Assembly: GCA_009859145.1 (NCBI GenBank)
Contig: VRVR01000007.1
Location: forward strand, 62,001-126,000
Length of the DNA stretch: 64,000 nt
Reading direction: 5' to 3'
From: Andalucia godoyi
Lineage: Eukaryota; Discoba; Jakobea; Jakobida; Andaluciidae
Shown one piece after another: positions 21,282 to 30,248 of this stretch. Position numbers and translations under genes: made by a program. How positions within the stretch are numbered: position 1 is the stretch's first letter; the number at the start of each line of letters is the position of its first letter. The notes beneath the pieces are model-generated. The model did not search any database and was not told the origin of the DNA. It saw nothing but the letters and a program-made list of their open reading frames with translations.

Positions 21282-23879
21282 TCAAAATGGATCTGATTCG
21301 AAACTTTGCATGGGACTGCGAAACTGCTGCGGATACTGCTGCAGATGCTGAGGTTGCTGCTGAGGATGACTTGCAAGGCCACTGGACGACTCTCCAAACG
21401 ATCCTCGTCGTCCTTTGAACGAGACCGCAAGGTACCGCGGGCCCACCTCCATGTTCTCCGTGTCATAGACAGGCATACCTGAGAGGCACTGGACAGCAGT
21501 ACGTGCTGAGTCAAGATAGTAGAACCTCACGAAACCGTAGCCCTTGCAGAGACCTGTAGTCTTGTCTGCGATTGCATGAACATCCGCAAGCGCTCCAAAT
21601 TGTGAAAACAGCCCCGAGAGCCAGTCGGACGTTGCGGTCGGCGGAAGACCGGATACGTACAGCGCTGGCGCCGGCGCATTCCCTCCAGATCCCACCCCGT
21701 TCACACTCCCACTTCCACTTCCGACCCCATTCCAGGTGCCGTTCGCATTCATCATCATCATCATCATTGCAGATGATGGTGCAGATGATGAAAACACTGC
21801 TGGAAACGGAGCAGCGGGTGCAGAAGTATGGCTGTGCAGAGCAGGGATCGTCGACGCTACAGGATATGAAGTCGCTGAAAACAAGGACGATATCGATGTC
21901 CCACCCAACTCCTGATGTTGCTGCTGATGTTGCTGATGAACATACTGGTTATGCTGATGATAACGTTGGTGATGTTGGTGATGTTGGTGATGTTGGTGAT
22001 GCTGTTGATGATGCATGTATCCATTGACAGTTGCATACTGTGGCGGCGGTCCGAACATGTCCACATGCTGCGGTTGATAATACTGTGGGGGAAGGTACGA
22101 CGGATGATGAGGAGCAGGATACTGTGTGGGCGCATCTCGGAATGAAAAAGGATCAAAACATTCTGTGCTCGCACCCAACGACACCGCAGAGGCCGAGGGC
22201 ACACGGGGAGAGGGCAAAGAAATAGTAACGTTCGCAATAGAGTCTATATCTCCGCCACCGTTGTCCGAGACGCATGCCGAGGTTGTTGCTGAAGACAGCT
22301 CTCTGTACGATGACGGTCGCGAAGATGATGCACATGCCGCACACAGCCCCGCACCGCCGACCATCAGCAAGCCGTCTGATCCAAACCCGACGCAAGATGT
22401 ACCACAAGTTCCACACATTCCTGTCGAAGACGGCAGGGAGGGCACAGCATTGGTACTGATTGCAGCGGCGATACTGGAGGCAGTCGTCGCCGTCGTGATG
22501 GACAGCGTCGGTACACGTCGTGCAGACGACTGAGACTGAGACTGAGACTGAGACTGAGACTGAGGCTCAGAAACTGACTGAAACTGAGAATACGCAGAAA
22601 GAGGGAGAGCCTCTGTCGCCGCTCGCTGGCTTGTTCCTTTCCGCGTCCGCTGCTTTCCTCCTCTTTTTCCCCTTCCATCCCGTTCCCTGTCCCGTTCTTT
22701 TCCCGCCTCCCTCTCACTCTCTACCTCTCTTCCTGCTGCATAGCGACTATCGTATCTACCGTCGTTTTCACCTTCACCTGCACACTCCCGTTCCCTCTCG
22801 CCTTCGAAGAATGCATTTACATCCGCATCTGCATCCGCATCTGCATCTGCACTCGTCGCAGAAGTGGAAAGTCGTGACAGTCGTCGCCGAGATTGTTCAA
22901 GAGGCGTCTCTGCAATGCGGACTGTCAATACCCGCCCAACACTCGTCACTACCAATCCCAACGCCAATCGTCTCTTCTTCTCCTCGTCTCCTTCTTTATC
23001 CATGGCACTGCTCACTTCCTCTGCCGACGCAGTCGAGCCACGCTGTTGCTGGTGCGATATGTACGTTGCAATTGCCTGTTCCACAGTTTGTGAATGGAAC
23101 ACCCGGATTGCCTCATGCGCCTCTGCTGTCGTCTCGAACCTCACGAACCCCACACACCGACTGTTGGAGCTGTTACTATTGCTGTTACTATTGCTGTTGC
23201 TGCTAATGATATTGCTGCTAGTGATGTTGCTGCTAGCGCTGATGGTATTCGAATGCTGGCTCGAAGACGAAGAAGAGACGAGAACACGTGATTCCACGAC
23301 AGTCCCAGCAATGGAAAAGAGTGTGGCAAGCGCAGTCGACGACCATGCAGGATCAAGGTTGGCAACGTACAAATTCGACAGTCTAGCGTCCAGCGTGTTT
23401 GCGCGTGCATATGATACTTTGAGAGTTTTTTCCTTTTCTCTGTCTCGCTCACTTTCGCCACCAGGAATGCTCCTCCTCCCGCCACCATGGCTGCTACGAT
23501 TGCTCGTACTAGCAACAGCGCCACTACTGCCTGATGGACTGTGGTCGGTGAGAGCGATGCCATTGAGTGTAGCAAGTGCGAGCGCGGCGTCTGCAGCAGA
23601 AGCAAGTCTGACGAACCCGTAGCAAAGAGAGGCGCCAGTCGCCTTGTCTCGCACGAGCTTCACGGACTCTGGAGGACTATCCAACTGTGGCGACGGTGCC
23701 GCAACCGCAGACGAAGATGGAAGCAAGTACTGTCCGCCGAGATGAGGTGAAAAAAGAGAATAGAGATCCGCGTCAGTAAAGGATTTTGGAAGGTAGTTCA
23801 CAATCAGATTGCGACGGTCCAACCATGGCATTGATGACGGTTGCGGATGATGGTGGTGGCTATGCGTGCTGTTAGACAT
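21282..23879 (-). CDS. RNA-binding protein with three RRM domains
   Basis: 865 residues from the ATG at 23879; the frame stays open to 24371 only through a GA microsatellite and is not used there. RRM1 starts RRNLIVNYLP (about 21) with a Ser/Pro insertion before its RNP1-like CYGFVRLA. RRM2 starts SNLYVANLDP (about 166) and is split by a Ser/Asn insertion before CVGFVRFE. RRM3 (about 738-820) has ALYVSGLPP and KGYGFVRFY and no insertion. The arrangement of two RRMs, a long linker and a C-terminal RRM is that of ELAV/CELF-like factors, which control mRNA splicing, stability or translation. Linkers are rich in Ser, Gln and His, with (SQ)n and (HQ)n tracts from tandem DNA repeats. Specific orthology is not claimed. 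Confidence 0.88.
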   Translation of the reverse strand: MSNSTHSHHHHPQPSSMPWLDRRNLIVNYLPKSFTDADLYSLFSPHLGGQYLLPSSSAVAAPSPQLDSPPESVKLVRDKATGASLCYGFVRLASAADAALALATLNGIALTDHSPSGSSGAVASTSNRSSHGGGRRSIPGGESERDREKEKTLKVSYARANTLDARLSNLYVANLDPAWSSTALATLFSIAGTVVESRVLVSSSSSSQHSNTISASSNITSSNIISSNSNSNSNSNSSNSRCVGFVRFETTAEAHEAIRVFHSQTVEQAIATYISHQQQRGSTASAEEVSSAMDKEGDEEKKRRLALGLVVTSVGRVLTVRIAETPLEQSRRRLSRLSTSATSADADADADADVNAFFEGERERECAGEGENDGRYDSRYAAGREVESEREAGKERDRERDGRGKRGGKQRTRKGTSQRAATEALPLSAYSQFQSVSEPQSQSQSQSQSQSSARRVPTLSITTATTASSIAAAISTNAVPSLPSSTGMCGTCGTSCVGFGSDGLLMVGGAGLCAACASSSRPSSYRELSSATTSACVSDNGGGDIDSIANVTISLPSPRVPSASAVSLGASTECFDPFSFRDAPTQYPAPHHPSYLPPQYYQPQHVDMFGPPPQYATVNGYMHHQQHHQHHQHHQHHQRYHQHNQYVHQQHQQQHQELGGTSISSLFSATSYPVASTIPALHSHTSAPAAPFPAVFSSSAPSSAMMMMMMNANGTWNGVGSGSGSVNGVGSGGNAPAPALYVSGLPPTATSDWLSGLFSQFGALADVHAIADKTTGLCKGYGFVRFYYLDSARTAVQCLSGMPVYDTENMEVGPRYLAVSFKGRRGSFGESSSGLASHPQQQPQHLQQYPQQFRSPMQSFESDPF

Positions 23880-24005
23880 TCCCCCCCCGTCTCTTTTTTT
23901 TTCTTGTCGTGTTTGTTCTTTCCTCCTTTTTCTTTTCGGGTTTCTACTTTGTTTTGTTCTTGGTTTTAAAAAACGGAAAGTCGTTGGAAATTTTGAAAAG
24001 GCGAA

Positions 24006-24099
<94 letters not shown>

Positions 24100-25280
24100 A
24101 AGAGAAAGAGCAGAAAAAACAGTGTACGTGAAGGAAAAGAGGAGTTTTTCTTTAGATGACACATCCCTCGCAACTTCAAAAGCTCGAAAGTCCGCGCATA
24201 AGGTAAGGAATGATGGACATGACGGCAGAGCTCGTGTAGCAACGGGTGCGCAGTCCGGGCAAGCGACGGGCGAGAATTCTCCGGAGTGAACGGAAGCGTA
24301 TGCAGGGTGGGGGCATCGAGCGCTTCAATGAAGGTACCTGAAATCAAGAAAATCGGATACGACAGAACCAAATATGGCTATCCGGACGGCGGGCTTACTG
24401 CTTTTTGCTCCGATCAGTCATCGGGGCTGTGCACATGTCTTTCAATGGTTCGCGGGTGCAATCACAAAATCGGCTAAAAACCAATTGGGCCCGGCTTTCC
24501 TCCTATGCGGAATCTTTTTTCTCTACGTCTGCTAATACTCGAAACAATGCTTGTGTTGGGTGGTCCAAACACTCAACATCCAAAGAAACAAATATATCTC
24601 GAAAGAATGAAATGAAAAAGAAAGAATTTAAATTTAAAAAAACAGCACAGATACTGCGTTATCACACCTGTGCAGCGCCACGGTCCAGCCCCGCACCCCC
24701 TGAGTTCGTGCCTTTCTAACTCGCTCTGATTTGAACGCCTGCGATACACCGAGTTTGGCGCCTACAACGACAAGAAGAAATTCAGCGGGCACCGTGAGCC
24801 CCTCCCCCCTCCCCCCCACGAGGTGACGGAACCCATATACAAGCAAGAAGTGTGGCCGGTGTCTATTTGTGCATGAAAAATTGGCTTCGTGCGGAGTCTC
24901 CGAAGAAATGGTTTGATTCGCGCTGATCGAGGATCCGCCTAGCGGGACGGCGTGTACAAACGACGAACACGCCGCCATCCAAGCATCCCGTACAATGCAC
25001 AATGAAAACGCTCCGGTGAAACCGAACTCGAGCGCGAGAAAACAAGACAAGCCGAGAAATGCACTGCAGATGCAGTGGTTCAGTGATCAGGGGTCAGTGG
25101 TGAATCAGAGTTCATATTCCGTGGTTTACTGAACTGTGTATTGACGGTTGTTGCTGCTGTTGTCATTGTCGTTCATTCTGAAAGGGAAGAAAGGTAGAAA
25201 AAGTAAAAAGATATTATTTACTACATACTCCCACTACTACTTCAACAACAGAAAGAGCAGCGGCAAGAAAAAGAAAATGA
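23880..25280. other. Long intergenic region between RNA-binding protein and MYG1 genes
   Basis: Begins with the GA microsatellite (24009-24110). From 24150 to 25100 base composition is close to coding level, and an open frame on the minus strand spans 24634-25050, but it lacks an ATG and any recognised domain. A potential hairpin (GGCGTG/CACGCC) lies at about 24947-24973. I see no supportable gene. Confidence 0.5.
24009..24110. repeat. (GA)n microsatellite
   Basis: About 36 uninterrupted GA units followed by interrupted ones. It sits about 130 nt upstream of the RNA-binding protein start, so it reads CT on that gene's strand. Confidence 0.97.
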
Positions 25281-26432
25281 TCATGCCGGAAACGCGACAG
25301 CTTGTTTGGCCATTTCCATCACGCCCTCGAAAGTCCTGTTGCCTCCGATGAAGCCCGCGGCATGGCAAAAGACGCAACCTGGGATTCCCGTGAGAGTAGA
25401 CAACTCGTCGTCTCGTAGACCTCTCCAGGGTTTTGGAAGCGCCTTTCTGGAATCAAATGAGCTATCAGAAACTGGGACTGCCTGGACACGCCAACCTCCA
25501 GCAGTGTCCTTGTACACGACGAACAGCGTCTTCGGACTGGACTGCTCGAGCTCCAGCAAGTGCGACTTCCAGTTACAGAACGTATCCAGCACGAGAATAG
25601 GGCTGCCGTCTGCCTTTGCCAAAGCACGCTGGACAACCTGTCGAGCCGGTAAAATGCTGTCGACCATATTTGCAAAGAACTCCAAAAAGGACTCCAATAC
25701 GCGCTGCATCGCCGCGATAAACCGCACGTTTTCGTCCGTCTTTCGAGAGTCGGAATCCGGATAATCCACAGTCCATGGTGCATTCAGATACGAAACTCGC
25801 GTGGAAAGCACAGACGACATTGCATATCTCGTTTCCTCCGCGACATCCACTCCATTATCAATTGCATCCACATGCTCTATAAACCCAGAGTATGCCTTCT
25901 CGACCATCATCGACACGTCTTCTTCGGAATACTCTCCGCCCCCAGCACCACCGTCACCGTCGTGGCTCGGAAGGCTCTGCACCTGCAGGAGATTCGCAAT
26001 AATCTCTTTTCCATACAGCTTAAAGACAATCCCGGCAGAAGAAAGCTTTGTGGTCCTGCGACTCGGAGACCACGTTTCTGTAAATGAAGACTGATGATGG
26101 TCCAGTCGGCCGGTGGACGGCTCAAACTGGGCACCGACATCCACAATGACCTTGCAGCGTGCAAGATATGCGGGGTCTCTTGATCGCAAAATGGGAAAGT
26201 CCCGGAAACCAGGGAGAGTCCGCAGCAGCGCCAGAGCAAGTGCCTCGTCGCAGTGGAACGTCCCGTCGTGTGTCCCAAGCACATTTGGGAACAGCGCATC
26301 CATAAACGAGCACTGACTGTAGACGGAGACCACAGGAGCAGCCGTAGCAAGTCGGACTACATCAGAAATCCGCGAAAAGAACAGGCGAGGTGCAGTCGTA
26401 GACAACATTCTGGATCGTTTCGGTGAGTCCAT
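25281..26432 (-). CDS. MYG1-type 3'-5' RNA exonuclease (DHH-like)
   Basis: Intronless, 383 residues. Diagnostic sequence: GTHDGTFHCDEALALALL near residue 54, IVDVGAQF, the DHH-like RLDHHQSSF, and the later GCVFCHAAGFIGGN block. These metal-binding motifs define the MYG1/GAMM1 family, whose human member is an exonuclease acting on RNA in nucleolus and mitochondria. The first 45 residues are rich in Arg and Ser and lack acidic residues after the ninth, fitting a mitochondrial targeting peptide; starts at 26432 or 26408 (MLSTTAPRLFFSR) are both possible. The length matches the family. Confidence 0.92.
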   Translation of the reverse strand: MDSPKRSRMLSTTAPRLFFSRISDVVRLATAAPVVSVYSQCSFMDALFPNVLGTHDGTFHCDEALALALLRTLPGFRDFPILRSRDPAYLARCKVIVDVGAQFEPSTGRLDHHQSSFTETWSPSRRTTKLSSAGIVFKLYGKEIIANLLQVQSLPSHDGDGGAGGGEYSEEDVSMMVEKAYSGFIEHVDAIDNGVDVAEETRYAMSSVLSTRVSYLNAPWTVDYPDSDSRKTDENVRFIAAMQRVLESFLEFFANMVDSILPARQVVQRALAKADGSPILVLDTFCNWKSHLLELEQSSPKTLFVVYKDTAGGWRVQAVPVSDSSFDSRKALPKPWRGLRDDELSTLTGIPGCVFCHAAGFIGGNRTFEGVMEMAKQAVAFPA

Positions 26433-26795
26433 TTACTGTGCCAACATTACACAAGTGCTCTGGTTATTAATACATATTATTAATACATGGACAGTGGCCA
26501 TACTCGGTGCGCACTGTTTGCATGCGTGCCGCCTTCTCCTGCAAATCGCACCCTCTGTGGTTGTCGTAGCGTGAAGTCTCAAGCACTCAAGCGGGTGCGT
26601 TTTATTTCATAATTGATGGCACATGATGGCCGAGTTGTCGCTCGTTTGATCGCTTTTCTTTTTCTTTTTGCCTATGTTTTGTTTGTATGTACGTTTGCTT
26701 GTTAGCTTTTGTTGTTTTCTTTCTTTATTGTTGACACATTATATTAAAAAAAGAAGAGTTTATACGGAACGTGGGAAGGGGGTAATTTAAAAATA
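26433..26795. other. Divergent intergenic region
   Basis: Lies between the starts of the MYG1 and ceramidase genes and must hold both promoters. T-rich on the plus strand; no specific element recognised. Confidence 0.5.
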
Positions 26796-28286
26796 ATGAA
26801 AATGAACAGGAGTGTGTTCGCGATTGTGGTCCTTGCGTCGATTGCGTTGGGCGTGTGTTCCGGTGCGGAGCAGAAAGCGTCTCGCCGTGCGTCTGTTTCG
26901 GATGTTCAGTCCAAGTTGATGAACTCCGCGACAAACGGCTCTCCGCTGACAGTTGGAGTTTCGAAAGTGGATGGTTCTTTGCCGGTTGGGGTTCCCTTGG
27001 CTGGATACTCGGAGCGACACACTAAGGATTGGCCGTTGCCGAACAAGACTGCGTACACGACGTTCATGATCCCGTCGGTGGGCATCCGTGATCCGACGTG
27101 GGTTCGTGCTCTTGTTCTCGACGATGGCGCTTCTGGTCGGTTCATGATCGTGACCATCGATGCAATCGGCGCAGACGGAGGACTTGTGAAGAAGGCTATT
27201 GAAATCGCTGCTGCACAGGGTCTCAAGACGAATCCGGACCACGTCATTGTGTCTGCGTCGCACTCGCACTCTGGCCCAGGAGCGGTATCTTACGAGAAAT
27301 TGTGGGAACTTGCTCCGGCAACAGATCTCATTGTGCCTGCAATTCAGGTTCAGCTTGCATCGTCCATGGCATCTGCAATGATCGCTGCAGAGGCGGCAAT
27401 GGAACCTGCAGTCATTGCATTGACAACGACGACGCTGGCTGGATACACGCGCAATCGACGCGCGCACATTGCACATTATCCAGAGACGTATGTGGACACA
27501 ACACTGGGAGTCATCCGAGTGGACTCTGTGACTGGAACACCATTGGCGACGCTCTGGAACTTTGCTTGCCATGGAACATGCTTTGGACCAAGCAACTTGC
27601 TGCTTTCCGGTGATATTGTTGGACACACGTCAACATTGATTGAACAGGCAATCGGAGTGATTGGACATGCCGCCTTGTTTGTCCAGGCAGATGCAGGAGA
27701 TGTGTCGCCGAATGCAGACGCCTGCGCCGGACTCCCCGACTTTGCCGGTTCGCATGTGTTTGCACAGACTGTGTTGGACACCCGCACTGCACTGCAGTCT
27801 TCGCTGTCGTCGGACGTTTCAATTGCGGTTGCCTCGCAGGTTGTGTCCTTTGGTGATGCCAATCTGAACTTTACATTCACTCGTTGGGAAAACTGCACTC
27901 AGGGTGGCCCTCTCGATATTTGCGGTATCTGCAAGGTCTTGCGCTGCGACGTGCCGCTGCGCTTGGACTCATCGTGGATTGAGAATACCCCGCGCTTCAC
28001 GGCCGTGCGTCTCGATATTGCGGGCCATCACTTTGGCCTTGTTACGGTTCCCGGAGAAGCCCTAACGGAGCTTGGCCTCGCGATCCGCAGCGAGATGGCC
28101 CTTCTCGGATTTGAACGCACCATCTTTGCAGGCTACTCAAACTCGCACATGGGATATTTTGCGCCGCCAGATCAGTATGATCTTGGTGGTTATGAGAGTC
28201 AGCTTACGTTCTTCACCAGGAACACTGCATGGACCGTTCGTGACTCGGCCATCGGCGTCGCAAAATTGGTCGCCCCCCAGTCATGA
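26796..28286 (+). CDS. Neutral ceramidase-like secreted hydrolase, short form
   Basis: Intronless, 496 residues with an N-terminal signal peptide (about 1-23). Neutral/alkaline ceramidase motifs are present: SASHSHSGPG, WNFACHGTCFG, AGDVSPN with the putative nucleophile S304, VPGEALTELG and GYSNSHMGYF followed by GGYE. These supply the zinc ligands and catalytic serine known from bacterial and human neutral ceramidases, which cleave ceramide to sphingosine and fatty acid. Most family members run to 650-780 residues with a C-terminal immunoglobulin-like domain; here the protein stops soon after the catalytic domain and the next 250 bp contain no continuation. It may be secreted or lysosomal. 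Whether the shorter form keeps ceramidase activity is unknown. Confidence 0.9.
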   Translation: MKMNRSVFAIVVLASIALGVCSGAEQKASRRASVSDVQSKLMNSATNGSPLTVGVSKVDGSLPVGVPLAGYSERHTKDWPLPNKTAYTTFMIPSVGIRDPTWVRALVLDDGASGRFMIVTIDAIGADGGLVKKAIEIAAAQGLKTNPDHVIVSASHSHSGPGAVSYEKLWELAPATDLIVPAIQVQLASSMASAMIAAEAAMEPAVIALTTTTLAGYTRNRRAHIAHYPETYVDTTLGVIRVDSVTGTPLATLWNFACHGTCFGPSNLLLSGDIVGHTSTLIEQAIGVIGHAALFVQADAGDVSPNADACAGLPDFAGSHVFAQTVLDTRTALQSSLSSDVSIAVASQVVSFGDANLNFTFTRWENCTQGGPLDICGICKVLRCDVPLRLDSSWIENTPRFTAVRLDIAGHHFGLVTVPGEALTELGLAIRSEMALLGFERTIFAGYSNSHMGYFAPPDQYDLGGYESQLTFFTRNTAWTVRDSAIGVAKLVAPQS

Positions 28287-28548
28287 TGCAATGGAACACT
28301 GATCGAGAAGGCAATTTCCGCCGTCCTTTCCAATGATGTGTAAACCATTTTAATTTTTTTTTTTTTCTCTCCCCGTTTTCGCATTTTGCAACGTCTGGTG
28401 GATGTGTCGACGTTCTTTGCTCGATTACCTCGGAAGATTCTTTCTTTTCCTTCTTCCCACCCCGGCTGCCAGCATCCATAACAATTCAATAAAAAGCGCA
28501 CGTCTATGATTACAATTGCAATTACCATCCTAACCTCTACAATTATTG

Positions 28549-29973
28549 CTACCTTGGAACACTGGATTGCTTTTCCAGAGATGCAAAAAAGTCAATGGCA
28601 GCCTCTGGATAAAACAGGCAGCGTAGCATGGGAAGATTCTGAAAGTTGCCCGGCGGAATCGTCCACAAATCTCCACGGACCTTCATCAGCCATCCATGGC
28701 TGCGCGCATACTCCAATGCGTCTGCATACTCGGATTCAAAATCGATACCAAATGTTGCAGAGACTACACTTGGCCGCAGGATCCCAAAGCTCAGGGACAG
28801 CAAGACATGTTTTGCTACACGTTCTTCGACTGGAAGCTGGTACGTAAACGATAGAGGCATGTGTTCTTTCGCCTCGCCAACTCGGTGCACATACTCGTCA
28901 ACGGTATATGGAGCAAAGGTCCAACACTCGCCAAGCATAGACGTAGCATAGTTTCCGACTCCAATGTACGGATCGTTGCCGAGCAATCTACTTTCAAAGT
29001 AGGACGAGACGCCGACTTCGCCCTTGTGTTTTGAAAAATTCAGAGAACCATACGGAGCGTGGTACCCATGCGACGTCAGAAAGTCGTATCCAAAATCGTA
29101 CAACATGCCATACGTTTCCAGCGAAGGCCAGGAAGGCGCTCTTTTTGACATCGACCTTCCTTTTCCTCTGTACAAACAATCATACGTCGTTACCGTATCC
29201 ACGTCGCAGTCCACGAGAAACTGAAGATCCTGTTTCCAATTTTCCATCGACTGCCCAGGAAGCGCAAAGATGACATCTGCACAAACACGGCCAAACCCAA
29301 CCGTTTTCAGGTTTCGCAGCGCTGTTCTCGCCATATCAATCTGCTGCCCTCGGTTCACACTGGCAAGCGTCTCGGCATTTGTGCTTTGGATACCAACCGA
29401 AACCCTTCGCACGCCACGGTCATAGAGCACTTGCAGCTTTTCCAAATCATTCGCAGCAATTCTCGGAGTCGTCTCGATGGAAACGGATCCAGGTCGACCG
29501 GTATGAGCCAGCAGGGACTGAAAGGGCTGCAATGCTGCGAACAACTTGTCCAGCAGACGCGGAGACAGCAAGGTCGGTGTCCCACCCCCAACATCAATTC
29601 CAGTGATTTTCCACCCAGCGATCCGGATTTTCTCGTGCACTGCTGCGAGCTCGTTGCAGACATGGTCTACATACTGTCCGTGAACCTCTTCTGATTTCCG
29701 AGTATCCACAGAAAAGTTGCAAAAGAAGCACTTTGCAGCGCAGAACGGAACGTGGACATAGAGCCCCATCTGCTTGAGCGCAGGCCGAGACTCGTAGAAC
29801 GAGCTTCCTGCAATTTGCGTCTTCCAAATTTCGTCAAAGGAGATTCCACCACGAGGAATCATGAACGCCTCTTTGAAATATTCTCTTCGGATCGGATACT
29901 GAATTGTGAAATCATGCGGATGTTGCTTTGCGCACTGAATGGCCTTCTCCATCCATGATCGTCGTTTAATCAT
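28549..29973 (-). CDS. Radical SAM enzyme of the HemN/HemW (coproporphyrinogen oxidase-like) family
   Basis: 474 residues from the ATG at 29973; the frame continues upstream to 30135 only through a Cys-repeat-encoding GCA/ACA tract and is unlikely to be used. The iron-sulfur motif CxxxCxxC is present as C78, C82 and C85 in PFCAAKCFFCNF, followed by the SAM motif DVGGGTPTLLS and the HemN-type SVGIQSTNAETL and ADVIFALPGQS blocks. Relatives are oxygen-independent coproporphyrinogen III dehydrogenase, the heme chaperone HemW and heme-degrading HutW-like enzymes; the sequence alone does not decide among them. No obvious mitochondrial presequence is seen. Confidence 0.87.
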   Translation of the reverse strand: MIKRRSWMEKAIQCAKQHPHDFTIQYPIRREYFKEAFMIPRGGISFDEIWKTQIAGSSFYESRPALKQMGLYVHVPFCAAKCFFCNFSVDTRKSEEVHGQYVDHVCNELAAVHEKIRIAGWKITGIDVGGGTPTLLSPRLLDKLFAALQPFQSLLAHTGRPGSVSIETTPRIAANDLEKLQVLYDRGVRRVSVGIQSTNAETLASVNRGQQIDMARTALRNLKTVGFGRVCADVIFALPGQSMENWKQDLQFLVDCDVDTVTTYDCLYRGKGRSMSKRAPSWPSLETYGMLYDFGYDFLTSHGYHAPYGSLNFSKHKGEVGVSSYFESRLLGNDPYIGVGNYATSMLGECWTFAPYTVDEYVHRVGEAKEHMPLSFTYQLPVEERVAKHVLLSLSFGILRPSVVSATFGIDFESEYADALEYARSHGWLMKVRGDLWTIPPGNFQNLPMLRCLFYPEAAIDFFASLEKQSSVPR

Positions 29974-30039
29974 CCTGATTCTTCCTTTCCTTGTAATCCT
30001 TTTCCTCCCCTCTTTTTCCCCTATCACCACCACTACCAA

Positions 30040-30065
30040 GCAACAGCAACAGCAACAGCAATGCA
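30040..30065. repeat. CAGCAA hexamer repeat
   Basis: Short tandem CAGCAA units upstream of the radical SAM gene. It causes the artificial Cys-rich upstream extension of that frame. Confidence 0.85.
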
Positions 30066-30248
30066 ATGCAAGACAATGCATGTAAGAATAATGCAATTTT
30101 TCATTCGAATTTTGCGAGCTTGTTTTACTAAGCACTAGTGCAAGATTATTGCAAGATAATAATTAATGGATGCGACCATTTATGATGGGTGATCCTGATG
30201 ATAGGGATCAGGAATCGTACGTCGTTTTGCAAAGGATCGTTGCTTGGC

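Noticed and set aside
23880-24371. N-terminal extension of the RNA-binding protein frame
   Set aside because: It runs through the GA microsatellite and lacks protein-like composition; the ATG at 23879 directly precedes the first RRM.
24405-24719. Open frame of 104 codons on the plus strand
   Set aside because: Begins with TTG and encodes no recognisable domain.
24634-25050. Open frame of 138 codons on the minus strand
   Set aside because: No ATG start (begins TTG), no recognised domain, and no homologous pattern.
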